From Hypholoma sublateritium FD-334 SS-4 (Eukaryota; Basidiomycota; Agaricomycetes; Agaricales; Strophariaceae), in assembly GCA_000827495.1 (NCBI GenBank), contig KN817518.1, positions 336,405 to 400,404 of the forward strand: 64,000 nt of DNA, given 5' to 3'. The position numbers were made by a program, and so were the translations under genes. A model generated the notes under the pieces. It was not told the origin of the DNA. It saw nothing but the letters and a program-made list of their open reading frames with translations, and did no database searches. This document shows, piece by piece, positions 1 through 21,775 of this stretch (position 1 is the stretch's first letter; each line of letters begins with the position of its first letter).

Positions 1-1
1 T

Positions 2-184
2 ACGGCAGCCGCACTAGCAGCGTCTGCCGGGAAGAGGACCACTGGCATTGCTGTCGGTGTCGTTCTCGGCGTCCTGGGCTGCGCGGTCGCGTCGTGGTTC
101 TTCCGCAAATGGTACATCTCTCACACCGAGTCCAAACAACTGTACAACTCCTCTAAGAAAGCAGAATATGTGCAGAGGCTTTAA
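2..184 (+). CDS. C-terminal fragment of a single-pass membrane protein
   Basis: The window opens inside an exon that stays open until a TAA at 182-184. It encodes a hydrophobic stretch of about 20 residues (GIAVGVVLGVLGCAVASWFF), then a basic, polar tail of about 30 residues ending YVQRL. A Lys-Arg pair precedes the helix. This looks like the last membrane anchor and cytosolic tail of a type I or tail-anchored protein. The body of the gene lies outside the window, so no family can be named. Confidence 0.6.
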   Translation, partial: TAAALAASAGKRTTGIAVGVVLGVLGCAVASWFFRKWYISHTESKQLYNSSKKAEYVQRL

Positions 185-953
185 TGTATCTGTATGCCAT
201 GCCGCCGATCCTCACGAATGTATTCCACCGGAATTCCGGACCTTTGTCCTTCATCTATGGCTTTGACACCCCTCCCCTCCCACCCGTTTACTACTAGTCA
301 CCACATAGCACACCTACATCAGGACCACTGCGCGGTTCTTGTTCTTATATTCAGTCATCTTCTATCAGATCCTCTGTACAACTTTTAGATTAGTTAGTAC
401 CACATTCGCCTTGGCCGCGCGAACACGCTTTTTTATTCGCATACCTCGTTTACGCTGCTCGTACATTTCGATAGCACATACCCATAATTTGACACTTACA
501 TAGTAGCCAAGGAGATTACATTCGAGATCTCCAGACAGTTAGGCACCAGAAACTTGAGCGCTTGTTTTCAAGCAGGGAGTACTCATGTAAATAATTTACT
601 CTATGCAAACAGCTACTTTTCCAAATTACAGGCCAATCAGACAACTATTAGAACCGCCCGAATTTTCGCTGCACCCTGGACACAATCACTAAAACAATCG
701 CGCTAATCGATGTCTCGCAGAAAAATTATTCTATGAAAAGCATCCTCTCTGGACGCCTGCACAATGTAGAGCAGGAGCAGCCTGCAGAGCAACGAAGGCT
801 GTGGTTTGGCTGTGGTGGAAGTTTTGAGTGGCATGTCACGTGTGAGTGTGCTGACAGGTTGCGGGCTTCGAATACACGGATTTGTGTCGGACACTTGACA
901 GTGACGCTCTTCTTTGCCTTCATTACTGTCGCTGCTTTCAATAAAATCCCCTC
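185..953. other. Intergenic stretch upstream of PAP1
   Basis: About 770 bases between the membrane-protein stop and the PAP1 promoter. Short overlapping open frames on both strands around 726-1064 show no recognisable motif and run into the PAP1 first exon. AT-rich runs such as the T-run near 431 would fit a 3' untranslated region. No gene seen. Confidence 0.5.
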
Positions 954-960
954 ATATAAA
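954..960 (+). promoter_or_regulatory. TATA-like box of PAP1
   Basis: ATATAAA lies about 40 bases before the PAP1 start codon at 999. The spacing suits a short 5' leader. It was found by eye and has no transcript support. Confidence 0.35.
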
Positions 961-998
961 CCCGATCTCAGCCAGAATCCGTTCTGCACGAACCCAAA

Positions 999-3680
<2,682 letters not shown>

Positions 3681-4289
3681 CGGTTGGTAACAGAAAAAAC
3701 AAGCAGACAGTCCACTTCAGTTGGGGTCTAGAGCGTGCCTTGTGGACATCCCGAAAACAACACTTTGTCCAGAACCTTCGCGTCTTTTGTGATGATACTT
3801 GGCATATTTATTTGTTCATTTTGACAGGGACCTTGCTTTGCCGGCCGAAATTTGAGGGATTGGATCGCTTCATCCGGCTAATACTTTGCCTGTGGATGAA
3901 CGGCGGGGTTCTTCCTTCAACCTAAATCTCATTATTGGGCTTCTATTATCATACATATAACCCATAGTATTTCCCCTTTGTATTTTTTGCTTTCGTATAT
4001 TACCGAGACACATTGTATATTATCAGAGTATATTATAGTCTGTTTTATGCAAAAGTGCCTAATTCCAAATTTCCGAGCACGGACTGAGCACGGACGAAAT
4101 GATCTCAGAAGATACAATGTAGTTGATAGTCCAAGAAAGCAAAGCAGGATAGATAGTTATAGGGCCGTACATGTTATTAGTAGTAGGTAGTCTATGATAG
4201 ATATATGTGCGAATTGCTCCAACAAATGTCGGGTGATGTCGACGGTTGGACATGCACAAGTCATGGATCAACATTGAGCACGAGGATCT
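3681..4289. other. Convergent intergenic region
   Basis: About 600 AT-rich bases between the stops of PAP1 and the NIPA-type gene on the opposite strand. Small open frames at 3740-3925, 3978-4190 and 4059-4274 have no family resemblance. It probably holds both 3' untranslated regions. Confidence 0.5.
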
Positions 4290-6440
4290 CTATGCTGCAT
4301 CAGTATAGCTTCCCCCTCCATTGCGCTGTGCAGAACCCGCTATGTTGACGCGAATCCCGTTCCGGTGGTGGTTCCCCGACTCGTTTCCGTACCAACTCAT
4401 CGTCCTTCGCCGACCAGAGATTTCGGGCGTCCGGCTCCCCCGTGATTCGATGTCACTCCTTGTATCTTCATCCCTGTACCGCGGCGGAACGGGGACCGTC
4501 TCGCGGGGCGGGCTATGAACAAGCAATAGACGCTAGAATGCGGCGTAATAAATGTAAGCCGTGGGCAATTGGAAAATGGCTGAAGCCGCATTACCTGAGC
4601 AGGCGATATGCCCATCATCCCGACCAGACTCTGCTGATGCCTCAACACCGGCGAGTCCTTCGGCGTCACGTTGTTTGGCAAGATAAGTGTTGCCCTGTTC
4701 CTGCGCCCGAGCGTGCCCAAGCCCAGCGGCTGCTCAGGGCTTCCTGGAGCGGAATCGTTCAGAACGGCCTCGTCGTCGGCCGAGCCGTCTGCAGCGGGTG
4801 CATTGGCGTTGTCCTTGGGCGTCCACGCGATGATGAACACGCCTGCAAACGTCGCCGCGCAGCCGTACAGGAACGTGACGATTTCGTGAAAACGTGCCTT
4901 CTGAAAATCCCCGTAGAGGATCGCAGAGCCGGTGATGGCGGAAAGGGTAAACAGCACGAATTGAACGGGGATGACGACCTGTGGTCAACATATGGAGTTA
5001 CTATTGTTATAGCCAGCACCAGTTTGAATGCCTTACTTTGCTGTCGAAGCGCATCAGCGCGCGGTTGAGGTAACGGATTTGGCCGACGCCTGTAAGGATG
5101 AGAACTGCAATAAGGGGGTAGGTGATCCATTTTGTGAATATTTCTATCCATTGCAGTGTAAGCAATGTAGAGAGGGCTTTCGTTGACAGAACTGTAAATC
5201 CTCCTGCAGATAATGATTCAAGTAAATGAACAATCATGGATGACAACGGGGAGACAAACCAAACAAGGCGCAAATCCCGATATCAACAAAGACCCAATTC
5301 CTGCCTATGTTTCCCTCTGACAGTGTAGCAAGGGCGACGGCGCCAATGATATATACCCCTGAATAGATAATGAAAGGAATCTGGGAGATGGCTCGAATGA
5401 GACCTTCGGGGTCAAGCCGGGTGTCCGAAGCATTGGATGCAAGAACGACAGTTACCGCGCCAATCATCGCGATCGCAACTCCCAAAAGATCACGCTGAGA
5501 AATCAAATTAATCTAGCGCAGTATTTTGCTACTGCAGTGAATTGCATACCTTGCGAAAGTGTTCCCGTAGCAGCAGAGGTGCAAAGAAGCAGTTAGCAAT
5601 GAGGGCGAACTGGAACAAACAAGATTAGGATCAGTGTATATCCCAGACGAAGAAGCATACCGTCCCGAGAGGAGCTACTACTGAGGCAGGTGCAAATGCG
5701 TACGAGATGAAGTTGCCCATTTCGCCGACGTTCATCAGGAGAAATCCAATCCACCTAAGAAATAGCGAAGTGAGTGGGGATACAGCGGCCATGGAACAGA
5801 AAAAATCGTACCATAGTTTCGATTTGAGGTAATCTCCTTCATTCTCTGCTACTGCGTCTATGCCGTTGTCTTTTGGTTTTGTCCTCGTGGGGAGCCCATG
5901 TAAGGCTGCGTCCTGCGTCAATATATCCACGGGTATTAAGTATTTGGTTGGTGGAGTCTCTCTACGTCTGCGAAATGGGTTGAACCGCGATGAGACTGTT
6001 GGCTTCAATGTTTCTGATAGGGGGGCATCCGTGCCATAGTCGCGGACCATGGGTTCTGGACGGAGTACAAGTGGTTGGAGCTCTCCTTCTACCTGAGTTC
6101 GAGGGCTCGTAAATATATCATCTTCACTGTATCCTTCGGGTTGAGCATCATCTTCTTCGCACTCATGAAGAGTTGAGTCGCTGGTGGCTGTAGACATAGG
6201 TTAGAACCACAAGGACTGCATAGATTATCTCGTACACGGTCGCTCATCCTGATTTGCATCTTCTTTGCGCTCCTTAACTCTTTTGTGTGCAAGCTTTTGC
6301 AGGTTGAGAGCCAGTGATATTAGGACATTACCAGAAACCGCCACGACGATTCCAATAAACGTCCGCGTCGTCACTTGAGGTAGATCGTCGTAGTCGTACC
6401 ATGCTTTGGTGTTGGGCGGCAACAGATGCTGCAGGCTCAT
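4290..6440 (-). CDS. NIPA-type magnesium transporter (DUF803)
   Basis: A polytopic membrane protein of the NIPA/DUF803 family, whose members move Mg2+ and other divalent cations. The chosen start (MSLQHLLPP, codon at 6438-6440) leads into a first helix, TFIGIVVAVSGNVLISLALN. A charged loop of about 150 residues follows, rich in Arg, Glu and Pro. Further helices include WIGFLLMNVGEMGNFISYAF, the family hallmark ASVVAPLGTFALIANCFFAP, then LLGVAIAMIGAVTVVLAS, IIYSGVYIIGAVALATL, GGFTVLSTKALSTLL, VVIPVQFVLFTLSAITGSAI and FLYGCAATFAGVFIIAW. The hydrophilic tail is spliced across 4533-4595 and ends at 4290. An upstream in-frame ATG at 6575 would add about 45 residues without family support. In this family the large cytosolic loop after helix 1 is variable. 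At least six introns. Confidence 0.9.
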
Positions 6441-6940
6441 GGTGGGGTCTATAGTTTGATTACAGATTATCTCGGGTGTCAGTGGGGAGCTAGTATTACA
6501 ACATGTTGATTGACTCCACGTAGAATGAGGAACAGAAGAAACCGGGAAGAAAGGAGGTTCAGAAATCGAGTTCAATACCTGCGACTGGCCGTCTGTCGCC
6601 TGCCCGGCCCGTGGAGCTTCTACTCGCAGCTCGTTGTAAACTCGTTTTTAAAATGCCTGCGCCACGCGGTCTTTGGCATTTGCTTGGCCAACTGCTTTCC
6701 GACATTAATATTTTTGCAAGATACTTCTGGATGAATAGTCCTGGCAGAAATGGTGTTCAGTTTTGAAACTTCTGTTGACAATGGATCGAAAACGTGGGAA
6801 AGAGGGTTTTTAGATTGCGGCAAGCGTAATTACTACATGCATACTTTCCAACAGAGCTCGTTAACCGTTCGCGTATCTTCTATAGGCCTAGTCATCACGA
6901 AGTCAGCGAAATCCATGATTCAAACCATTAGCGAGTCAGG
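6441..6940. promoter_or_regulatory. Divergent promoter region between NIPA-type and ATR genes
   Basis: About 500 bases separate the opposed start codons. Both promoters must lie here. The ORF extension 6441-6575 on the minus strand is probably 5' leader. No clear TATA box or palindromic operator was picked out. Confidence 0.4.
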
Positions 6941-15547
<8,607 letters not shown>

Positions 15548-15704
15548 GGCAAAAGTGTTCTTTTTGAGGGTTTTAGGGTGTCATATCTACTTGCATGCTA
15601 GATTGTAAATAACATATATATCATCAATACCCAGTTGTACCTACATACTTTTACATACAGTGCATTATTTTACAAAAAAAAAGAAATAAAGGACACAAAA
15701 AACA

Positions 15705-16630
15705 CTACAAGCTCAGCGCATCAACCTCCTTCTGCAAGCGCTCCTTCTCCTTCTCCTTCTCGATCAGCATCGTGTGCCACTTGTTCTGCTCAGCAACGAC
15801 AGCCTTGCGCGCCTCCTCGATGCGCACAAGCTCCTCCTTCTCCATCTCCTGGTTAAACTCGGGCGTGCCGCCCTTCGCCGCCTCGAACGAGCCCGGGTGC
15901 GCGAGGTGGTACGGGACCGGGCGCTTTTTCGCCTTGGGAAGGGGCGTCGGCGGGTGCGCGGTGAGCAGCGTGAGGAAGTTTTGGTACGGGTCGTGGAACA
16001 CGATCTCGTCGTACTGCCACGCGTGCACGGGGCCCATCTTCATCGCGACGTCGAGCGGGGGGATCTCCGGCTCGCCGGAGAGCGTCCAGGGGTGCAGTTT
16101 TAGGTGGTGGTAGAAGGCGATGGCCTTTTCGCCGGACTCGGGGACGAAGGTGATGCGGATCTGGATCTCGAACTCGCCCCAGCTGCGGAAGTAAGTGTGA
16201 GCGGCGGCCTGCTGAAGAATAGTAGGGACGTACCCCGTCTCTGTGAGTTCGAACGGCGGCTTGTCGATGTCTGTCGGTAGGGTTGAGTGAGTCTGCACGC
16301 ATGGAATGCATAAAACGCACTGCGCGACGGGTTCGTGTACGTATCGTGCAGCTTGAACGTGACGCGCTTGATGAAGTAGCTCAGGTCGTCCGCGCCGCCG
16401 ACGACGTCGGCATCAGGCGCAGAAGCGGCGCTGCGAACGGCGACGGTCCAGCGGTGCGTGTGGTCGGGCGACGTGGACGCATCGCGCTCGCGCGGGGTGA
16501 GCACGGTCGCGGTGTTGCCGTAGATGAACGGGCGGTGGATGCTGACGCCCTAGGAGATGCGGTGAGCGACGGGCAGGAGCGCACAGCGAGGGGGGCGCAC
16601 TCTGACGCGGACGCGCTCTGCGTTGGCCAT
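15705..16630 (-). CDS. YAF9: YEATS-domain protein Yaf9 (GAS41-like)
   Basis: Reads acylated histone tails and is shared by the NuA4 acetyltransferase and SWR1 chromatin-remodelling complexes. Exon 1 (16601-16630) encodes MANAERVRVR. Splicing across about 50 bases reaches GVSIHRPFIYGNTA, the classic YEATS opening. HTHRWTVAVRS, a fungal insertion rich in Ala/Asp, YFIKRVTFKLHDTY, PPFELTETG, GWGEFEIQIRITFVP and the family signature LHPW follow. After DEIVFHDPY comes a Pro/Lys linker, then a C-terminal coiled coil of Glu/Lys heptads ending DALSL, the part that in Yaf9 binds partner subunits. Three or four exons, about 240 residues. Its stop lies 157 bases from that of the convergent ATR gene, and its start lies 130 bases from COX7A. 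Confidence 0.92.
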
Positions 16631-16760
16631 GGTCGGTCGGGTCGGGGTCGCGAGCAGGTCTGGGTTGGTCGCTCGGCTCGGATGCAAACTCCGCAACCAC
16701 CCGGACAAACAACTGCTGCCCTCCACAAACCAGACCACCACCACCTCCCCTCGCGCAGCA
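16631..16760. promoter_or_regulatory. 130-base shared promoter of YAF9 and COX7A
   Basis: The two start codons face away from each other with only 130 bases between them, so transcription of both must be driven from this stretch. It is C/A-rich on the plus strand (CCACCACCACC near 16736-16745) and lacks an obvious TATA box. Confidence 0.5.
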
Positions 16761-17189
16761 ATGTCCATTCTCTCGCCCCTCTACAACCGTAATTGTCCCG
16801 CCTTGCCATTGTAGAGACTTCGCTGACGCCCGCGCAGTGCCCAACCACGTTCTCGAAAAGCAGAAGGCGTACCAGGTTAGTACTTACCCCGCCCTTTCTA
16901 CCGCCGTCTGTATTGACCCTGCCGCCGTGTAGAACAACACGAAGCCCATCATGCTGCGCGGGCCCCGCGCAGGGCTCTACGTCGGTGAGTGGCTGCGTGT
17001 TTCGTATTGGTAGGGGGAGGATGGCTGAGGAGGCACTCAGGTGTCTTCGGCGCGCTGTTCACCGTCGGGATGTTGTCGACCACGTACGGGATGTTCAACC
17101 TTATCACGGTACGTGCTGCCCTCTTTGCGGGCGCTGTGCGCAGTCTAACGCTAACGCGGTGGATGCAGGGGAACAAGAAGGAGGAGTAG
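16761..17189 (+). CDS. COX7A: Cytochrome c oxidase subunit VIIa
   Basis: A small single-helix subunit of respiratory complex IV in the inner mitochondrial membrane. Five exons were joined: 16761-16788, 16838-16875, 16933-16984, 17041-17108 and 17169-17189. They encode 68 residues. The protein starts MSILSPLYNLPNHVLEKQKAYQ, then KPIMLRGPRAGLYV, the family motif just before the membrane. One helix follows (VFGALFTVGMLSTTYGMFNLI) and a charged end (GNKKEE). Yeast Cox7 has the same plan and about 60 residues. All splice junctions are GT..AG and in phase. A decayed copy of the last two exons lies about 0.9 kb downstream. Confidence 0.86.
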
Positions 17190-17339
17190 ACGCGGTGCCA
17201 TTTTTTAGACGAACCTCTTCAATCAAGCGTACATATGTGCACTACACCGGATACCGCACAATAATCTGAACCTGCTGTCACTGTGTCTGAGAAAACTGCG
17301 TCTGCGCCTCTCGATCACGCAGGGAGGTATGTCCATCTG

Positions 17340-17600
17340 CAACTTAAGGAACGCGAGGGTCGGTGCCCTCCGGCGGGCAACGTGATCTTCAAGTCCATGC
17401 AAGCTGGCAGCAATTGTTTTATGGACATATGGGGAACAGGGCCAATTACATTCGTGAGACGGTTCAAAGCCTAGAAGTGCGACACCTGGACCTAGCCCTC
17501 GACTCAGTGCATCCTTTGCCAGAGCGCTTTTGGGTTTTCAGCTAGACTCGTCTTTTATAATTGCTCTGCCTTGGTTGAATTCGGATGTGCTCTTTTCTGT
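17340..17600 (+). repeat. Repeat A, first copy
   Basis: This non-coding stretch aligns by eye with 18418-18740 in the same orientation. Shared blocks include GCAGCAATTGTTTTATGGA against GTAGCAATTGTTTCATGGA, CTAGACCTAGCC-like and GCTTTTGGGTTTTCAG-like segments, and TCTGCCTTGGT. Divergence is high, perhaps a third of positions, with indels, so the duplication is old. Confidence 0.6.
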
Positions 17601-17603
17601 GTG

Positions 17604-17935
17604 CAAGATTCACTGGCTCGACACCGTCTTGAATACAGGCTCTGTTTGCGTCGGTCGGTTCGTGTTGACCCCAGATTTATTCTAGCATCGACGAATTATC
17701 ATGCGAAGACTTCTGAGGGAACCAACGCCGTGTTCATGTTGCCAGGTCTCTGCGCCCCTGCAGCTTATTCTGATGAGACTGTTAGGATTGCGCCGCATGT
17801 GGTAGGTCAAACGTTTCTATGTATCTCAACGCTGATAATGATAATACTCCTTGCAGTCGCTCGGATGGCGCTTGAAAATGTGATCCAAATCACACTGCAA
17901 TGCCTTTTGCGTCAACGGCATGTGAGTGATTTCTT
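17604..17935 (+). pseudogene. Decayed fragment of the PQ-loop gene
   Basis: This stretch matches the PQ-loop gene at 23187-23580 in order. ATTCACTGGCTCGACACCGT corresponds to the exon-2 start, then a GGCTCTGTTTGCG-like block, then ACTTCTGAGGGAACCAACGC and CCGTGTTCATGTT. Further on come TTAGGATTGCG, TGCTGATAA-like intron sequence, and GTGATCCAAATCACACTGCA from exon 4. Intron remnants are kept, so it arose by DNA duplication, not reverse transcription. Stops and indels break the frame. It lies between two copies of COX7A-derived sequence. Confidence 0.72.
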
Positions 17936-17939
17936 TGTA

Positions 17940-18110
17940 GTGAGTGACATCGCCGTCGACATGGCGTCGACTACGTACGTGATGTTCTCGCGTATTACAG
18001 TGAGTGCTGCCCTGTTCACTGCGCTGTGTGCCGTCTAATGCTGACGTTGGGGATGTAGGAGAACAATAAGGAGTAAACTCGGTGCTATTCTTTCTTTAGA
18101 CGAGCCTCTG
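17940..18110 (+). pseudogene. Decayed copy of COX7A exons 4-5 and 3' flank
   Basis: Aligns with 17050-17235 of COX7A. GTCGACTACGTACGTGATGTTC matches the helix-coding part of exon 4. GTGCTGCCCTGTTCACTGCG matches intron 4. GGATGTAGGAGAACAATAAGGAGTAA matches the last exon and stop. TTTAGACGAGCCTCTGCAATC matches the 3' flank. The exon-4 donor is lost (ACAGTGAG for ACGGTACG) and there is no start or N-terminal exon, so it cannot make the protein. Retained introns indicate segmental duplication. Confidence 0.78.
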
Positions 18111-18417
18111 CAATCTCCCCAGGTAGACTTGAGTGTGCGTGATAATCCTTCACTACAATGCTTTTTGCAACGTCCTTGGGCAGCTCTTTGATGGGCTACC
18201 TACCTTGAAGCACTGCGGCGACCTCGTCCCTTTGCGTATCCATCTAGCCCTCGAACGGCCTCCCGAAGATTGGTATCAGGTTGGGCCGCAATCGGACTCC
18301 GCAAAAAGGAATTGAAGCCAGCAAAGGACAATTGAATCAATAGTCGTGAGTTCAGATCAAGTGTCCGAAAGAGCTGGTCTGTGTAGCTGGTTGCATACGA
18401 TCATTCAAGGACGTATG

Positions 18418-18740
18418 TTTTTCTGCGACTCAATGAGGACCTGAGGTCGGTGCAGCCCGCCGGACAACACTAAATCTTGATGAAAGCCGGTAGCAATTGT
18501 TTCATGGATGTAAGGAGAACATAGCGCACTGCATCTGCGAGGGTGCTAAAGCCTACGATATTTAGACCTGGCCTTCAATCCAGTGTCTTTCACCTCCTTG
18601 CTAGAGCTCTTGTCTTTCAGTGGGATTCGTGTTTTATGTCTGCCTTGGTCTAATGTTATCCGGAAGTGCCCTTGTCTGCCCGGTTTTATATTTGCCTTGC
18701 CTTGATCTAATCCGGAAATGTTCTCTGCTGTACCGTGTGT
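18418..18740 (+). repeat. Repeat A, second copy, with internal tandem repeats
   Basis: Second copy of the sequence that follows COX7A. It ends in a small tandem array in which TGCCTTGGTCTAAT...TCCGGAAGTG, TGCCTTGATCTAATCCGGAAATG and related units recur between about 18640 and 18725. No coding potential is seen. Confidence 0.55.
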
Positions 18741-18900
18741 GATTCGGTACGGAAGAGCTCGGCAACGATGCTGTGTGCGTCCTGACGAGAATAGACTAAT
18801 TTGTTTGATCACAATGCACTGATCACATACCGCATCTTGCTCTCTGACGGCCACTGCGCAAAGTATATCTTCCGCCTCGCATGCCCTGCGCGCTGCCCCA

Positions 18901-20404
18901 TGTCCATCTCGATAATGCAGCCCATCGCCGAACGCAACGAGCGCCGCGGGCGCCAGCCCTCCGAGGACGACGACTGCCCGAACTACGAGACGGCCGTGAG
19001 CAGAAGGTGCGCGCGCTCCCAGCCCGCAGCGATATCGCTTTCCTGTGCTGACACACCTCATTAATCAATCCTCCCTGCTCTGCGCTCTGCTGCCATCGAC
19101 TTCTCGCGCGACCGATCAGCAATTCGAACGGCACAGGGCGGAGCGTGCAGTTCGCCTCTTCGCTATATGAGGACCCGCGGGCGACGAGTCCGCTGAAGTG
19201 CGTAGATCCCCTGATGTCGCAGCAGTTCGTACCCGTTGCTGACCACCACCCGGAGCGCAGTGTATCGCGCCGCCGCGGCCAGCCGCACGCCCGCTATGAG
19301 CGCTATGTCTACACGTACCGTCTGGCCGCGAACAGCACGCCGATGCAGTTTTTGATATCGTGCGTGGCCCTGCGCTGGCTCGGAGTGCTTACTTACTGAT
19401 GCACCAATTCAGGGTGGAGCCCGAGTCAGGGCGGGCACGCCCCGGGAAGTACGTCTTCCGGCTGTCGTTCAAGGCGAACGGGGTCGAGCGCGCGCTCGGC
19501 GAGCCGACGACGAAGACGCTCAAGGTGGACCCGCGCTCACTGGATTTCGTGGTATTGTGAGTGCACCGCCGCTCTCCGCGGCATAACTGCTGATCAGCGC
19601 TTCGCTGCCACTCCCCTCCTTCTCCCTGCCATCTCGGATCGCCCGTCTCTCACGCAGTCTATTCCCTGGAAAAGCAAGCCTGCCCATGGGGTGCCTGTGG
19701 TCGCTGCGTGTGTGGCTGCGCACCAACGCGTCGGATCACCGCATTTTTGGCGAGGACGAGGTCTGGATTGCGAAAGATCCCGACTTTAGCGCGATCGGGG
19801 ACGCCTCGTTCGCGCGGCTCAAGACCGCCGTGCCAGGGTCGCAGGTATACAACGCATACGTCGGGCGCGCACTCGTTGCGTTTACTATACGGTAAAGCGC
19901 ATATTATTACGGGGTTTACGGGTACTAATTTTCGCTTTTTCCGGTAGGTACGAGTGCATCGCGCAGGGCGTATACAGCTATTCACTGGAGTACGAAGCGA
20001 ACGGCGTCGGCGAGACGCTCTTCTCGGACTGTAAACTGCGGCTCGACGGGAACCCCGAGTCGCTCACATTCCTCATCTTCACTATCCCCTCGCAGTCCGT
20101 CCCCGTGGGCGCATCGCACAAGCTGCGCGTGTGGCTGCGCTCGCTCGTCCCGCTCGCATCGAACGACCCCGCGGCGTACGCGGGCGCGTTCAACGACTCG
20201 TATGTGTACCAGCGGATATGGAAGACGGACGCGTTCAAGGTCGGCGGGCGGCTTGACTTCGAGTCGCTGGGCCCGAAGATGGTGATGGCGTTCTCGTCGG
20301 GCGTGCCGGAGACGGTCACGGTGCGCGGGCCCCCCGGCGGCGAGCTGCATGCGCCCGTGGGGGTGCTCAAGGAGAAAACGCCCAGCGCGGGGTATGGGTA
20401 TTGA
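18901..20404 (+). CDS. Unknown protein with two internal repeats
   Basis: Not recognised. Exons join as follows: MSISIMQPIAERNERR to about 19005, then from 19121 through ERYVYTYRLAAN to about 19359, VEPESGRARPGKYVF to about 19558, then 19659-19894, and a final exon from about 19948. The protein is about 400 residues and contains two copies of a roughly 110-residue module. Copy 1: YVFRLSFKANGVERAL, LKVDPRSLDFVVF, SLRVWLRTN, VWIAKDPDFSAIG. Copy 2: YSYSLEYEANGVGETL, LRLDGNPESLTFLIF, KLRVWLRSL, IWKTDAFKVGG. Each module looks mainly beta-stranded, with a hydrophobic strand followed by (K/S)LRVWLR. No signal peptide or membrane helix is visible. The N-terminal 60 residues are charged and low in structure. 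ATG 18901 is the first methionine in frame. The flanks are duplication-rich, which may indicate a fast-evolving, lineage-restricted gene. Confidence 0.7.
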
Positions 20405-21775
20405 GCCGCGGGGTTTATGGTTTTATGATATGTTATGAGCTTATGTCTAACCAGTGTTGTACGAGCATCTAGGGGATGCATCAAAGTACGCTACTGCCGC
20501 CCGCGCCCGCTGTCTGTACTTAATCTTTGTACTACCACCACTTATACACTATCAGTATCAGTATCTATCATGTCCTGCATGTACGCTATGTAGAGCCCTT
20601 ATCATCTTACAGCTATCTTTAATGCACTTACTTGTTGTCCGGCCTGCTTTGCCGTCGTATTTCGGGCGGCGTGTGCGTGTTTGTTGCGCCGTGCATGTGG
20701 GATGTGCGCTCGAAGGCGCGTGTGTGTGGGGCATTAATAGCGCGCATGGACGTCGAACCGCGCGCTATCTTTGGAGGTCTGCGGTGGGAACGCGCCCGTC
20801 AGGGCACGCCGGGCGATCCTTGGTAATCGCGCACGGTGGCTGCTTCGCGAGGGAGGCGGCGGACGTCCTCGGGCCCCCTAGGCGCTGCTGGACTGTTTCT
20901 GCGGGTGAGCTCGACGCTCGACGCTCGTCCTAGAGGGCGGGCCCCGTTCGGGTGGGGGGGACTTGGGCGCCCGAGATCATTGTGGATTTATAGGCGCGCG
21001 AGAATTTGCGCATACACCGTTGTATTTGAGATCATTGAGAGTGATGAGGAGGAGACGTCGGACTGGGTATAGGCTCCGGGTCGGGGGGGATGGTTTTTAC
21101 CTCGAACCAACCTCGAACGGGAGCCATGCATTGATCAAGGTGTGCATGTCAGCGCCCGCTGCTTCTGCGTAATCTTCGTACTAAACACTATCAGCATTTA
21201 TCCTGCGCGCTCAGTGAGTGCCCCTATTTCCCCGCCTAACCTTGTATGTACATGCAGCTGATAGCTGCGCGGCGCACGAAGCTCGACGAGTCCATCAAAT
21301 TAATTCCCGCCCCCCCACCGCGCGCTTTCCCACGCTTGGCCGACGCATCACACGACGCTCATCCACTTATGAATGCCCGGCGCTAATGTGTGCAGTAAGA
21401 GTCTCAGTGCGCGAGAACGCTGCAAGTGGACATCCGTGCATTGAATTTTAGGCGCCCACATGAAGCGACGACGCAGCTGCCAGCGCCTGCTTTGTCTCTT
21501 GGATCTAAGTTGTTCTTGCACTTTTACTATTCCCAGAGATTTCCGTTCCCGGCTGGCTGGGGCTCAGAAGCTTCGTCGGCTTTCTGCGTGTTTCGTATTT
21601 TCTTCGCTTTTCCCGTCGCTTTTATTCGCACGTAGACGCCCGGCAGCGCGCCATCATGCTTATCCTTGTGGCACACATTGACGGCGTGTATTTCTTACGC
21701 CACTCATGTGGTCGGAAAGCACATATATTACATTTATAGCGGGGATGTACATCTTTGTCTGGTGTGGGAGCGGGC
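20405..21775. other. Intergenic region with a duplicated flank
   Basis: About 1.4 kb with no supported gene. Open frames at 20632-21172 and 21218-21681 have no motif and atypical composition. Sequence just after the preceding gene (20495-20590: GCGCCCGCTGTCTG, TACTTAATCTTTGTACTA, ACACTATCAG) recurs at 21150-21220 (GCGCCCGCTGCTTCTG, CGTAATCTTCGTACTAAACACTATCAG). A piece of 3' flank has therefore been copied about 650 bases downstream. Confidence 0.5.

Noticed and set aside
19559..19735. Apparent frameshift in the unknown repeat protein
   Set aside because: Splicing from GTGAGT at about 19559 to the AG before 19659 gives VVFLFPGKASLPMG and restores the SLRVWLR frame, so no frameshift is needed.
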